From positions 1,612,001 to 1,676,000 of the forward strand of contig NZ_CP104285.1 of assembly GCF_025244905.1 (NCBI RefSeq): 64,000 bases of DNA, written 5' to 3'. How positions within the stretch are numbered: the stretch's first letter is position 1; each line of letters starts with the position of its first letter. The translations under genes were made by a program, and so were the position numbers. The notes below the pieces were generated by a model that was given only the letters and a program-made list of their open reading frames with translations, did no database searches and was not told the origin of the DNA. The DNA is from Enterobacter mori. Lineage in GTDB: Bacteria > Pseudomonadota > Gammaproteobacteria > Enterobacterales > Enterobacteriaceae. Below are positions 44,225-52,522 of the stretch, in pieces.

Positions 44225-46282
44225 ATGAATAAATTTGCGCCTTTAAGTCCAAAGGTCGCGGCGTTATTGCATGGCGCCGACTACAACCCGGAGCAATGGG
44301 AGAATTACCCCGGTATTATTGAAAAAGATATCGCCATGATGCAGCAGGCGAAATGTAATGTCATGTCGGTGGGGATATTTAGCTGGGCGAAACTCGAGCC
44401 GCAGGAAGGAGAATATGATTTTGCCTGGCTGGACAGCATTATTGAAAAACTCTATGCGGCGGGCATTCATATATTTCTCGCTACGCCGAGCGGCGCGCGT
44501 CCGGCATGGATGTCGCAAAAATATCCGGAAGTTCTGCGCGTCGGGCGCAACCGCGTCCCCGCGCTGCACGGCGGGCGACATAACCACTGCATGTCGTCTC
44601 CGGTCTACCGCGAAAAAACGATGAACATTAACAGCCTGCTGGCGGCGCGCTATTCGCATCATCCGGCGGTACTGGGCTGGCATATCTCCAACGAGTACGG
44701 CGGCGAATGCCACTGTAGACTGTGTCAGGAACGCTTCCGCGACTGGCTAAAGGCGCGCTACAAAACCCTCGACGCGCTGAACCATGCGTGGTGGAGCACC
44801 TTCTGGAGCCATACCTACACCGACTGGTCGCAGATTGAGTCCCCCGCGCCGCAGGGGGAAGTGTCGATTCACGGCCTGAATCTCGACTGGCGCCGCTTCA
44901 ATACCGCGCAGGTCACCGATTTTTGCCAGCATGAGGTGGCGCCGCTGAAGGCCGCCAATGCCGAACTGCCGGTGACGACCAACTTTATGGAGTATTTCTA
45001 CGATTACGACTACTGGCAGCTGGCGAAAGCGATCGACTTTATCTCCTGGGACAGCTACCCGATGTGGCACAAGGAGAAAGACGAAACGCAGCTGGCCTGC
45101 TATACCGCCATGTACCACGACATGATGCGCAGCCTGAAGGGCGGTAAACCCTTTGTGCTGATGGAGTCCACGCCGAGCACCACTAACTGGCAGCCGACCA
45201 GCAAGCTGAAAAAGCCGGGCATGCATATTCTTTCCTCTATCCAGGCGGTGGCGCACGGGGCGGATTCGGTGCAGTACTTCCAGTGGCGTAAGAGCCGCGG
45301 GTCGGTGGAGAAATTCCACGGGGCGGTTATCGATCACGTGGGGCATCTTGATACCCGCGTCGGGCGTGAAGTGACGCGTCTGGGGGAGATGCTTGCGCGT
45401 CTGCCTGATGTGGTGGGGTGCCGCACCGACGCGCGCGTGGCCATTATCTTTGACCAGCAAAACCGCTGGGCGCTGGACGATGCCGAAGGCCCGCGCAACA
45501 TGGGGATGGAGTACGAAAAAACCGTCAACGAACACTATCGTCCGTTCTGGGAAAAGGGCATCGCGGTCGACGTCATCGACGCTGACGGCGATCTGAGCCG
45601 CTACGCGCTGGTGATTGCCCCCATGCTCTACATGGTGCGCGAAGGTTTCGCCGAGCGGGCAGAAGCCTTTGTGGCCGCGGGCGGGCATCTGGTGACGACC
45701 TACTGGAGCGGGGTAGTGGATGAGACCGACCTCTGCCACCTCGGCGGTTTCCCGGGCCCGCTGCGCAAGCTCCTCGGCATCTGGGCGGAAGAGATTGACT
45801 GCCTGGGTGACGGAGAGCGCAACCTGGTTCAGGGGCTTGCGGGCAATGCGGCGGGCCTGCAGGGGCCGTATCAGGTCAGGCATCTGTGCGAGCTGATCCA
45901 TACCGAATCCGCACAGGCGCTGGCAACCTACCGGGATGATTTCTACGCCGGTCGCCCTGCGGTGACGGTCAACCGCTTCGGCAAAGGCAAGGCGTGGCAC
46001 GTGGCCTCGCGCAACGACCTGCCGTTCCAGCGCGATTTCTTCGCCGGGATTATTGACGAGCTGGCGCTGCCGCGCGCGGTCGAGGGGGATTTCCCACCGG
46101 GCGTGGTCGCGACGGCGCGTACGGATGGCGAAACCACGTGGGTGTTTGTGCAGAACTACACGGCCCAGCAGCAGCTCATCACGCTGCCGCAGGGGTACAC
46201 CGACTGCATGAACGATGCCGCCGTTGCGGGCGATACCGTGCTGCTCCCCTGGGACAGCCGGGTGCTCAAGCGTAAAGCGTAG
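44225..46282 (+). CDS. ganB: GH42 beta-galactosidase
   Basis: A 685-residue GH42 enzyme, without signal peptide, that hydrolyses imported galacto-oligosaccharides in the cytoplasm. Acid/base Glu157 is in ISNEYGGECHCRLC, and the nucleophile Glu314 in VLMESTPSTTNWQP. The zinc-type cysteine cluster CHCRLC follows. A beta-sandwich trimerisation domain and the C-terminal GH42C piece (FVQNYTAQQQLITLPQGYTD) complete the family length. In Bacillus the same enzyme is called GanA. Terminator hairpins follow. Confidence 0.93.
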   Translation: MNKFAPLSPKVAALLHGADYNPEQWENYPGIIEKDIAMMQQAKCNVMSVGIFSWAKLEPQEGEYDFAWLDSIIEKLYAAGIHIFLATPSGARPAWMSQKYPEVLRVGRNRVPALHGGRHNHCMSSPVYREKTMNINSLLAARYSHHPAVLGWHISNEYGGECHCRLCQERFRDWLKARYKTLDALNHAWWSTFWSHTYTDWSQIESPAPQGEVSIHGLNLDWRRFNTAQVTDFCQHEVAPLKAANAELPVTTNFMEYFYDYDYWQLAKAIDFISWDSYPMWHKEKDETQLACYTAMYHDMMRSLKGGKPFVLMESTPSTTNWQPTSKLKKPGMHILSSIQAVAHGADSVQYFQWRKSRGSVEKFHGAVIDHVGHLDTRVGREVTRLGEMLARLPDVVGCRTDARVAIIFDQQNRWALDDAEGPRNMGMEYEKTVNEHYRPFWEKGIAVDVIDADGDLSRYALVIAPMLYMVREGFAERAEAFVAAGGHLVTTYWSGVVDETDLCHLGGFPGPLRKLLGIWAEEIDCLGDGERNLVQGLAGNAAGLQGPYQVRHLCELIHTESAQALATYRDDFYAGRPAVTVNRFGKGKAWHVASRNDLPFQRDFFAGIIDELALPRAVEGDFPPGVVATARTDGETTWVFVQNYTAQQQLITLPQGYTDCMNDAAVAGDTVLLPWDSRVLKRKA

Positions 46283-46292
46283 TTGATTTTCT

Positions 46293-46313
46293 CCCTCTCC
46301 CCGTGGGAGAGGG
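46293..46313. repeat. Palindromic intergenic repeat
   Basis: CCCTCTCCC, loop CGT, GGGAGAGGG, followed by TTGGGGTGAGGGC, is a repeat seen between many genes of enteric bacteria and pseudomonads. Its function here is unknown; it may act as an mRNA 3' stem after ganB. Confidence 0.7.
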
Positions 46314-46362
46314 TTGGGGTGAGGGCATCAGACCGCACCGTCCTGGCAACAAGGCACAGAAC

Positions 46363-46389
46363 GCCTGCTCTACGAGCGGGCATTTTTTT
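46363..46389 (+). terminator. Terminator after ganB
   Basis: GCCTGCTC, loop TAC, GAGCGGGC (one G-U pair) then ATTTTTTTA. It lies between ganB and the EIIB gene, so the EIIB gene may have its own promoter or depend on read-through. Confidence 0.8.
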
Positions 46390-46413
46390 ATCTACATAAC
46401 AGAGAGGCGTATT

Positions 46414-46656
46414 ATGGACAGTCAAATTACCCAGCGTTTAATTCCGGCATTTGGCGGCGACGATAATATCGAGCACGTCGAAGCCTGTATTACCCGCCTG
46501 CGCGTGACGGTAAAAGATTTAAATAAGGTCGATTCACAGGCGTTACAGAATGAGGGTGCGCTGGGGGTGATTATTATCGGCCAGCAGGTGCACGCTATAT
46601 TCGGCAGGCAGTCTGATACATTACGGAAATTATTAGACGAACATTTTAATCAGTAA
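46414..46656 (+). CDS. Isolated PTS EIIB domain, glucose family
   Basis: An 80-residue protein that is just a glucose-type EIIB domain (PTS_EIIB). The phosphorylated cysteine is Cys25 in VEACITRLRVTVKD, and the rest (VDSQALQNEGALGVIIIGQQ, VHAIFGRQSDTLRKLLDE) covers the whole fold. No EIIA or EIIC is nearby. ATG 46414 follows AGAGAGG. A stand-alone EIIB could relay phosphate to or from another PTS protein, or act as a sensor of PTS state for the gan genes; neither is shown. Confidence 0.85.
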   Translation: MDSQITQRLIPAFGGDDNIEHVEACITRLRVTVKDLNKVDSQALQNEGALGVIIIGQQVHAIFGRQSDTLRKLLDEHFNQ

Positions 46657-46660
46657 ATAT

Positions 46661-46692
46661 AAAAAAGGGATAGCCAACGTAATGGCTATCCC
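46661..46692 (-). terminator. Terminator of ganL
   Basis: GGGATAGCCA and TGGCTATCCC form a 10-bp perfect stem with a 6-nt loop; on the minus strand a TTTTTT tract follows. It lies between convergent EIIB and ganL. Confidence 0.85.
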
Positions 46693-46760
46693 TGAGCAGA
46701 GATATAGGCTGCAAATAGCTGGAGATACAATAATGATTAACGCTTTTTAAAAATGAAAAC

Positions 46761-48026
46761 TTACCACCAGGCTTCGACCTGTACCCCAAAGTTCCAGGTA
46801 TTATTCGCGGTGCCATCTTCGAAGGATTGCCCTTTTTCGGAATCATTCAGGTAAGAGGCAAAGACGCGCAGTTCAGGACGCGACATAAAATCAGGTCCAT
46901 CTGCCAGCCCCAGCGCGAGGGTGTACTTCTCGCCGCTCTGCTTGTACTTAGAGCCGTCGGTGTAGGTATCTTGCTGGTAGAATCCGCCCACTTCGCCAAT
47001 CAAACGCACGTATTCGGTGAACTGATACTGCGCGCGCCCCACCAGCGATACCAGGCGGGATTTGTCCGTGTACTGCGTGGTGTCGTCCGCCGAGCCCCAG
47101 GTCAACACGTGGTTGAAGGAGAATTTGTCGGTAATCGGAATTAAGCCGGTGTTAATCACGCGGTAGCCGGTGGCGTCGTTGACGTAGTTCCACATGTCGT
47201 ACCAGCCGCCACCCTGAGACACCATGTTCTGGGCCAGACCTTTATTGGCGTACTGCAGCACCAGCTTGTTATAGCCGCCAAACATATCCTGGCTGATCTC
47301 ACCGGTGACCATCACGCCGTTATCGGCCTCGTACAGCCCGCCGTACTCTTTCTGCTTGTTGGTCGGGTTTGGCATGGCGTAATCAATGCCCACTTCCGTC
47401 CACGCGCCCGCCCACGGCTTCCAGCCCGCATAGCGAAGGTCGATGTAGTTGATGTTAACGTCGCTGTCGCCATCCACGCGATAGTCCACGTCGTTAGCAT
47501 CGCCGCGGATCCACGCAACGGAGACTGCGCCCGGGCCAAGCGTGTAGTTCTCGATACCCGCACCGGAGCCGGAAATATTCCAGTATTTGGTATCAATGAT
47601 GTGCAGGTCATGGCGCTGGTAGTAGCGCTTACCGCCCCAAATCGCCGCATTGGGATCCCCGGGGATCAGCCCCTTGATCTGCAGGTTAAGCTGGCGCAGG
47701 CCGAACTGGGCATCGTCATCTAAGGTGGTTTCATTGTCGTTGGAGCCGTCTGAGACCATGCTCACCATGCTGTCGAGATAGAAACTGACGTCGTTCTTTT
47801 TGTACACCTCGGAGCCCAGCTCCAGCTCGCCGTAGGTGTCGGCCTCGTTACCCAGACGGCCAATTTTGTTCTTTTGCCACTCCTCCATCCCACCATCCCG
47901 TGAGACGCCCACGCCGGAGCGAAGATATCCATGAAAATCAATCGGTACTGAAGACGCTGCAAACAGCGAAGGAGATGCCAGTGCGGCAGCCAACGCAACA
48001 GATACAGAGCGGATCGTCGTGTTCAT
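46761..48026 (-). CDS. ganL: LamB-type outer membrane porin GanL
   Basis: A 421-residue maltoporin-family protein. The ATG at 48024-48026 starts a signal peptide (MNTTIRSVSVALAAALASPS) ending near LFA; an upstream in-frame ATG is less likely. LamB landmarks are VPIDFHGYLRSGVGVS, the NKIGRLGNEADTYGELELG stretch and the C-terminal VEAWW with terminal Trp. It should let galacto-oligosaccharides cross the outer membrane. It is divergent from ganR. Confidence 0.9.
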   Translation of the reverse strand: MNTTIRSVSVALAAALASPSLFAASSVPIDFHGYLRSGVGVSRDGGMEEWQKNKIGRLGNEADTYGELELGSEVYKKNDVSFYLDSMVSMVSDGSNDNETTLDDDAQFGLRQLNLQIKGLIPGDPNAAIWGGKRYYQRHDLHIIDTKYWNISGSGAGIENYTLGPGAVSVAWIRGDANDVDYRVDGDSDVNINYIDLRYAGWKPWAGAWTEVGIDYAMPNPTNKQKEYGGLYEADNGVMVTGEISQDMFGGYNKLVLQYANKGLAQNMVSQGGGWYDMWNYVNDATGYRVINTGLIPITDKFSFNHVLTWGSADDTTQYTDKSRLVSLVGRAQYQFTEYVRLIGEVGGFYQQDTYTDGSKYKQSGEKYTLALGLADGPDFMSRPELRVFASYLNDSEKGQSFEDGTANNTWNFGVQVEAWW

Positions 48027-48170
48027 TGTAACCCTCTTATTGTTTTGTAATACGTTCACAAATCCGCTGTCATAAAATGCCTAAACCCGCTAACTGGCAA
48101 TTACGCGATCCTAAATGTGTGATTAACTGCAAATAAAATAGACAATTTTGTGACGAGTAATGAGATTGGA

Positions 48171-48192
48171 CACAAATTATGTCATTGTGAGC
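48171..48192. promoter_or_regulatory. Lac-like half-sites between ganL and ganR
   Basis: CACAA-N9-TTGTG forms an inverted repeat (48171-48189), and the segment CATTGTGAGCG repeats one half of the lac operator. It lies in the divergent ganL-ganR gap, a natural place for a GanR site. Candidate only. Confidence 0.35.
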
Positions 48193-48295
48193 GTCGTACT
48201 TTTTGATGGCGTTATGCCCACGGCGAGAGGGTGGTGAGCGTTTTTTTTCAGCACCCCTGTTACAATCAGCGCATAACAACATAAGGAACCGGACC

Positions 48296-49372
48296 ATGAA
48301 GTCGAAAAGCGCAACGTTAGAGGACGTGGCACGCCATGCGGGCGTCTCCTATCAGACCGTGTCCAGGGTACTGAATAAATCTGCCAATGTATCCGACGCC
48401 ACGCGCAGCAAGGTGGAGAAATCCATAGAGTTATTGCGGTATGTACCCAACCGACTGGCTCAGCAGCTGGTGGGCAAGCAGAGCCAGACCGTTGGGCTGG
48501 TGACGATTTCGCTGGCGCTGCACGCGCCTTCGCAGGTTGCGGCGGCGGTGAAACGCTATGCCAATGTGGAAGGTTACCAGGTTCTGATCTCCATGATTGA
48601 TGAGAACGTCAACCACAGTATTCAGGATTCTATCAACGAGCTGAAATCCCAGCTGGTGAGCAAGGTGATCATCAACGTGCCGCTGGAGGCTGAAGCGGCG
48701 CAGAAAATCGCCACCGACAACGACGATATCGTCTGCCTGTTTCTTGATGTAGACCCGTACAGTTCCGTGTTTAACGTTTCGTTTAACCCGGCGGATGGCA
48801 CCCGCGCCAGCGTCAAATATCTCTACGAACTGGGGCATCGGGATATTGCCCTGCTGGCGGGTCCGGCATCCTCCGTATCGGCGCAGCTGAGGCTAAAAAG
48901 CTGGATCGAAACCCTCAAGGGTTACGGCCTGGAGCCTGCGGCGGTGATCCGCGGAAACTGGGACGCTCAGAGCGGTTACGCCGGTGCCTTGCAGATGCTG
49001 CGTGAAGCGGGGCAATTTACCGCCGTGCTGGTGGCTAACGACCAGATGGCGCTCGGCGTGCTGAGCGCGTTCCATCAGCAGCAGATTTCAATTCCAGGCG
49101 AAAAGTCGGTAATTGGCTACGATGACACCTATGAAAGTGCGTTCTTCTACCCGGCGCTGACGACGGTATCGCTGGATTTAGATCTGCAGGGTAAAGAGGC
49201 GGTACGCCGCATACTGGACAGCGGTGAAGATAATGCCCAGCGTATGTCCTCGATTTTACCTGCTCGTCTGGTGGTGCGGCAGTCCACCGGGCCAAAAGGG
49301 GAGAAGGGGAAAAACCTGCAGGCGCTTGCCCAGCAGCTGCGTGAGATCGCGCATCAGCTCGGCGATGGTTAG
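48296..49372 (+). CDS. ganR: LacI-family repressor GanR
   Basis: A 358-residue LacI-type regulator from ATG 48296. The N-terminal helix-turn-helix (LEDVARHAGVSYQTVSRVLN, about 8-27) has the same recognition residues Tyr-Gln and Arg as LacI, and the hinge YVPNRLAQQLVGKQSQ is LacI-like. The periplasmic-binding-fold core spans about 65-330; the final LAQQLREIAHQL segment resembles the LacI tetramerisation helix. Probably represses ganKEFGAB and ganL, with a galacto-oligosaccharide as inducer. Confidence 0.88.
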   Translation: MKSKSATLEDVARHAGVSYQTVSRVLNKSANVSDATRSKVEKSIELLRYVPNRLAQQLVGKQSQTVGLVTISLALHAPSQVAAAVKRYANVEGYQVLISMIDENVNHSIQDSINELKSQLVSKVIINVPLEAEAAQKIATDNDDIVCLFLDVDPYSSVFNVSFNPADGTRASVKYLYELGHRDIALLAGPASSVSAQLRLKSWIETLKGYGLEPAAVIRGNWDAQSGYAGALQMLREAGQFTAVLVANDQMALGVLSAFHQQQISIPGEKSVIGYDDTYESAFFYPALTTVSLDLDLQGKEAVRRILDSGEDNAQRMSSILPARLVVRQSTGPKGEKGKNLQALAQQLREIAHQLGDG

Positions 49373-49378
49373 CTGAGC

Positions 49379-49408
49379 GAGCACCTCATTCGAATGAATG
49401 AGGTGCTC
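49379..49408. terminator. Perfect hairpin between ganR and the mgtE-like gene
   Basis: GAGCACCTCATTC, loop GAAT, GAATGAGGTGCTC, a 13-bp perfect stem between convergent stops. There is no T-tract on either side, so it may protect mRNA ends rather than terminate. Confidence 0.55.
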
Positions 49409-49414
49409 ACATGA

Positions 49415-50416
49415 TCACTCCAGCCCCAACGTGTACTGGGCGATTTTGAAGTAGATAATCAGCCCCGTTCCGTCGATGAGCGTCGCGATAAACGGCGCGG
49501 AGACGACCGCCGGGTCAATGCCGCAGCGCTTGAGCACCATCGGGATCACCGACGACACAATCGCACTCCAGAGCGTAATGCACACCAGCGTCAGGCTGAC
49601 GATAAGCGTGATTTCCAGCCCAATCCCCATCATCCAGGCGCGGATACACCCGGCAATCCCCAGCGTGACGGCAATCATCAGCGAGGTGGTCATCTCTTTA
49701 CGCAGCACGCGGCCAACGTCGCGCAGACGCACTTCCCCCAGCGCCATGGCGCGCACCAGCGTGGAGGTGATCTGCGTCCCGCTGTTGCCGCCCGTGCCGA
49801 TCAGCAGTGGAATAAAGAACGCCAGTGCGATGGCGGACTCCAGCGCCTCTTCAAAATGCTGGATCACCGAGCTGGTGTAGGCTTCCGCGACAAACAGCAG
49901 CAGCAGCCAGACGGAGCGTTTCTTCCACAGGCTGAAGGCGCTGGTTTCCAGATAGGGCTTCTCCAGCGGCAGCGTCGCCCCCTGAAGCTGAGCATCTTCG
50001 GTGACGTCATCTTCCAGCAGATGGGCGATTTCGCGCTCGGTCAGGCAGCCGACGAGCTTGCCGTGGGTGACTACGGGCACCACATCCGCGTCGCCGTGCG
50101 CCAGCAGTCCGGCAACGTCGGCTCGTTCATCCTCCGGTTTGACCTGCAAAAACTGCGAAATCATCAGCGATTTCACCGGCTGTACCGTGTCGGCGGTCTG
50201 CAGCAATTTACGCACGGCAATCATGCCCGCCAGGCGGCCATTGTCTTCAATAAAAATATGAGACGGAATATCGTCGTCTTTCAATTTTTCGAAGAATTGC
50301 TCGCGCGCCAGCGCCACGCATAATGAAATATCGAGGACAATAAAATCGGTATTCATATATTGCGCGATCGCGCTGTCATTGAATGCCAGGTTTTGGTTGT
50401 GAATAGCGTAAGACAT
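49415..50416 (-). CDS. mgtE: MgtE-type magnesium transporter lacking the N-domain
   Basis: A 333-residue MgtE-family protein. The start is the ATG at 50414-50416 (MSYAIHNQNLAFNDSAIAQY); a longer frame would run into the riboswitch. Two CBS domains occupy about 20-145. The membrane domain follows with the family motifs FIPLLIGTGGNSGTQ and CGIDPAVVSAPFIATLIDGTG. The alpha-helical N-domain of about 130 residues found in full-length MgtE is missing, so magnesium gating must rest on the CBS pair alone. The upstream leader reads as an M-box, which supports magnesium as the substrate. Confidence 0.85.
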   Translation of the reverse strand: MSYAIHNQNLAFNDSAIAQYMNTDFIVLDISLCVALAREQFFEKLKDDDIPSHIFIEDNGRLAGMIAVRKLLQTADTVQPVKSLMISQFLQVKPEDERADVAGLLAHGDADVVPVVTHGKLVGCLTEREIAHLLEDDVTEDAQLQGATLPLEKPYLETSAFSLWKKRSVWLLLLFVAEAYTSSVIQHFEEALESAIALAFFIPLLIGTGGNSGTQITSTLVRAMALGEVRLRDVGRVLRKEMTTSLMIAVTLGIAGCIRAWMMGIGLEITLIVSLTLVCITLWSAIVSSVIPMVLKRCGIDPAVVSAPFIATLIDGTGLIIYFKIAQYTLGLE

Positions 50417-50480
50417 AGTGAATTCCCTTTGAATAATAACATCTCTCAGGGGCGAGCAAGACAGGGCATGTCGAAGAGGA

Positions 50481-50645
50481 GATCCCCACGTCCTGGGTTC
50501 AGCACTGTACACCGTATCCCGTGAGGGAAGTTATACTGACAAAGCCTTGATTCGACAGTGCCTGTTTTACCCTGTGCCGGTTCTCTCGAACCCACCAGAG
50601 CGATAACGTGTATTTGTACAGGAGCCTCGCCATAACGAGATCGTT
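50481..50645 (-). promoter_or_regulatory. M-box (ykoK) magnesium riboswitch
   Basis: Read on the minus strand, the leader contains GGCGAGGCTCCTGTACAAAT followed by ACAC, an internal GGGTAAAACAG, and TACGGTGTACAGTGCTGAAC followed by CC. These match the conserved M-box blocks (GGUGAGGCUCCUGUA, GGGUNAACAG and AUACAGUGCUAAAGC) in the right order. The 3' side is about 65 nt before the MgtE start. Boundaries are approximate and the expression platform was not resolved. Confidence 0.75.
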
Positions 50646-50806
50646 GTAAAACGTGAGGGATAATACGCTTATTTAATTTTACCGCTCAGAAAATTAAATA
50701 ATGTTTAAGAACGGTTTAGGCGTATCTTTATTAATAAAGCGTTGAAGGTTTATTTAAGATAATTCATTTCTAATGGAGGATTAAATAATCAGCGGGGGAG
50801 AGGGAA

Positions 50807-51310
50807 ATGGCGTGGTTTGATAATCTGCTGAATCATTTTGCGCTCTATCCGGCACATCTGTTCGCGCTGTTATTCGTGATGGCGCTGAGTAAATCGACGG
50901 TGCTGATCTCCTCCGTGCTGCCGCCCGCGTCGGTGATGCTGCTGGCGGGCATTACCGTCAGCCAGGGGAGCATGCATCCTGCGCTGGCGTGGCTCGCCGT
51001 AGCGATGGGGGCAACGGCGGGGTCGGTGCTGAATTACCATATCGGCCAGCTGATGGGGCATACCCGGATGGTCACGCGCTTCACGTCGAAGCATGCCGAA
51101 AAATTTTTACGGGTTCAGCATCAGTTGCAAAAGAACGGTGAAATCGCACTGTTTACGTCGCGCTTTCTGGCGGTGCTGCGTTACATCGTGCCGCTGGCGG
51201 CGGGGATGCTCAGGCTGAACGCAGTCAAAGTTTACGCCGTCAGCCTGCTTTCCGCCTGCGCGTGGGCGGCGCTGTATGTCGGCGCGGTCACCGGCATCAG
51301 CGCCTTTTGA
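50807..51310 (+). CDS. Short DedA-family membrane protein
   Basis: A 167-residue protein with the VTT/SNARE-associated (DedA) domain. The glycine-rich AGSVLNYHIGQLMG near 67-80 and the arginine motif FTSRFLAVLRYIVPLAAGML near 117-136 are family signatures. Four or five hydrophobic segments are visible. DedA proteins are proton-dependent and act in lipid-carrier recycling and envelope homeostasis; this short member has no assigned role. It is transcribed alone with GGGGGAGAGGG before the ATG, and ends 2 bp from convergent SDR. Confidence 0.85.
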   Translation: MAWFDNLLNHFALYPAHLFALLFVMALSKSTVLISSVLPPASVMLLAGITVSQGSMHPALAWLAVAMGATAGSVLNYHIGQLMGHTRMVTRFTSKHAEKFLRVQHQLQKNGEIALFTSRFLAVLRYIVPLAAGMLRLNAVKVYAVSLLSACAWAALYVGAVTGISAF

Positions 51311-51311
51311 A

Positions 51312-52061
51312 TTACAAACTCCCCATTCCGCCGTCCACCAGCAGCTCCGTGCCTACCGTGTAGCTCGACTCGTCGGAGGCCAGATAGAGCGCGGCTTTTG
51401 CCAGTTCCGTCGTCGAGCCCATTCTGCCGAGCGGCACCAGTTTGATGACCTCTGCCATCATTGCGTTAAGCGCCTCTTCGCTTAGTCCCGTCTTCGTAAA
51501 GGCCGGGGTTTCCACCGGACCGGGGCTCAGGCCGTTGACGCGGATCCCGCGCGGCAGCAGCTCCGCCGACAGCGTTCGCGCCAGCGACAGCAGGGCGGCC
51601 TTGCTCGCAGCATATACGCTGCTGGTGGGCAGGCCGATGCGAGCGCTCACGGAGCCGCAAAGGATCACCGAGGACGGGTTATTCAGCAGCGGCAGCAGTG
51701 CCTGGATTAAAAAGAACGGTCCCTTCAGGTTGATGTTCATCAGACGGTCCCAGGCCTCTTCCTGCCAGGCTTCCAGCGGCGCGTGCGTCACGTCGCCGGC
51801 GTTGAGAAATACCGCGTCCAGGCGTGGCCAGCGGGCGGCGAGGGTTTCCGCCAGCGCTTTTTGCGAGGTGATATCTCCCGCATCGGTCGGGATCACCCAG
51901 GCCTTATCGCCCAGAATGCGCTCTGCTTCGGCGAGGGTGTCCGGGTTACGTCCGGTCACGGCGACGCGTGCCCCTTCAGCGATAAACGCCTGCGCGGTAG
52001 CGAGACCGATGCCGCTAGTGCCGCCGGTAATCAAGGTATACTTATCGGTTAAACGACCCAT
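51312..52061 (-). CDS. SDR-family oxidoreductase (first)
   Basis: A 249-residue classical short-chain dehydrogenase from the ATG at 52059-52061, after AGGAG. The cofactor motif TGGTSGIG is at 12-19, LNAG at 86-89, and the catalytic Ser137/Tyr150/Lys154 (CGSVSA, YAASK) are intact. The C-terminal GTELLVDGGMGSL is typical. The substrate is unknown. It is divergent from an HxlR-type regulator, which probably controls it. Confidence 0.88.
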   Translation of the reverse strand: MGRLTDKYTLITGGTSGIGLATAQAFIAEGARVAVTGRNPDTLAEAERILGDKAWVIPTDAGDITSQKALAETLAARWPRLDAVFLNAGDVTHAPLEAWQEEAWDRLMNINLKGPFFLIQALLPLLNNPSSVILCGSVSARIGLPTSSVYAASKAALLSLARTLSAELLPRGIRVNGLSPGPVETPAFTKTGLSEEALNAMMAEVIKLVPLGRMGSTTELAKAALYLASDESSYTVGTELLVDGGMGSL

Positions 52062-52104
52062 GTTCTTCTCCTGAAATGTCACTGGAGAAAGCACTATAGA
52101 AACG

Positions 52105-52143
52105 TTAGTATCGAAAGGAAACCAGGTACCAAATGGATACTAA
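52105..52143. promoter_or_regulatory. Inverted repeat between the first SDR and HxlR genes
   Basis: TTAGTATC (52105-52112) and GATACTAA (52136-52143) are perfect 8-bp arms with 23 bp between, in the 100-bp divergent gap. Candidate operator for the HxlR-type regulator. Confidence 0.5.
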
Positions 52144-52161
52144 AGAGGCAAGAGGTGTGCT

Positions 52162-52521
52162 ATGGCAGAAATGCTGGAGGGGTGTTGCGAAAAAAAATCT
52201 GAGGCGTATACCTGCCCGATGACGCAGTTTGTGAACCTGATATCCGGTAAGTGGGCGATCCCGATCCTCTATCGCCTGATTGTCTTTAACTCGCCCGTGC
52301 GCTTTGGCGATCTGCTGCGTGCTGCTGCCCCCATCACCCAGAAAGAGCTGACGAAGCAGCTGCGCCTGTTTGAGCAGCGCGGGCTGGTGACGCGGACGGT
52401 CTACCCGGAAATCCCGCCGCGCGTGGAGTATCAGATCACCGGGCTGGGGTTAACCCTGCAGGACGCACTCTCGCCGCTGGCCGCCTGGATGAGCGAGTAT
52501 GGCGACCAGCTTGAGCGTTAG
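52162..52521 (+). CDS. HxlR-family transcriptional regulator (first)
   Basis: A 119-residue HxlR winged-helix protein: ISGKWAIPILYRLIVFNSPV RFGDL, then the recognition region ITQKELTKQLRLFEQRGLVT and the wing RVEYQITGLG. Cysteines 8, 9 and 18 near the N-terminus (EGCCEKKSEAYTCPM) are suggestive of redox or electrophile sensing, as in other HxlR members, but this is not shown. It is divergent from the first SDR gene, and convergent with the second (1-bp gap). Confidence 0.88.
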   Translation: MAEMLEGCCEKKSEAYTCPMTQFVNLISGKWAIPILYRLIVFNSPVRFGDLLRAAAPITQKELTKQLRLFEQRGLVTRTVYPEIPPRVEYQITGLGLTLQDALSPLAAWMSEYGDQLER

Positions 52522-52522
52522 G

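Noticed and set aside
44747-46000. Minus-strand open frame of 417 codons opposite ganB
   Set aside because: Shadow frame without domain resemblance; the GH42 catalytic residues are on the plus strand.
50481-50645. Mn-sensing yybP-ykoY riboswitch or mgtA-type leader instead of an M-box
   Set aside because: The conserved blocks GAGGCTCCTGTA and TACAGTGCTGAA belong to the M-box class; no proline-codon-rich leader peptide was seen.
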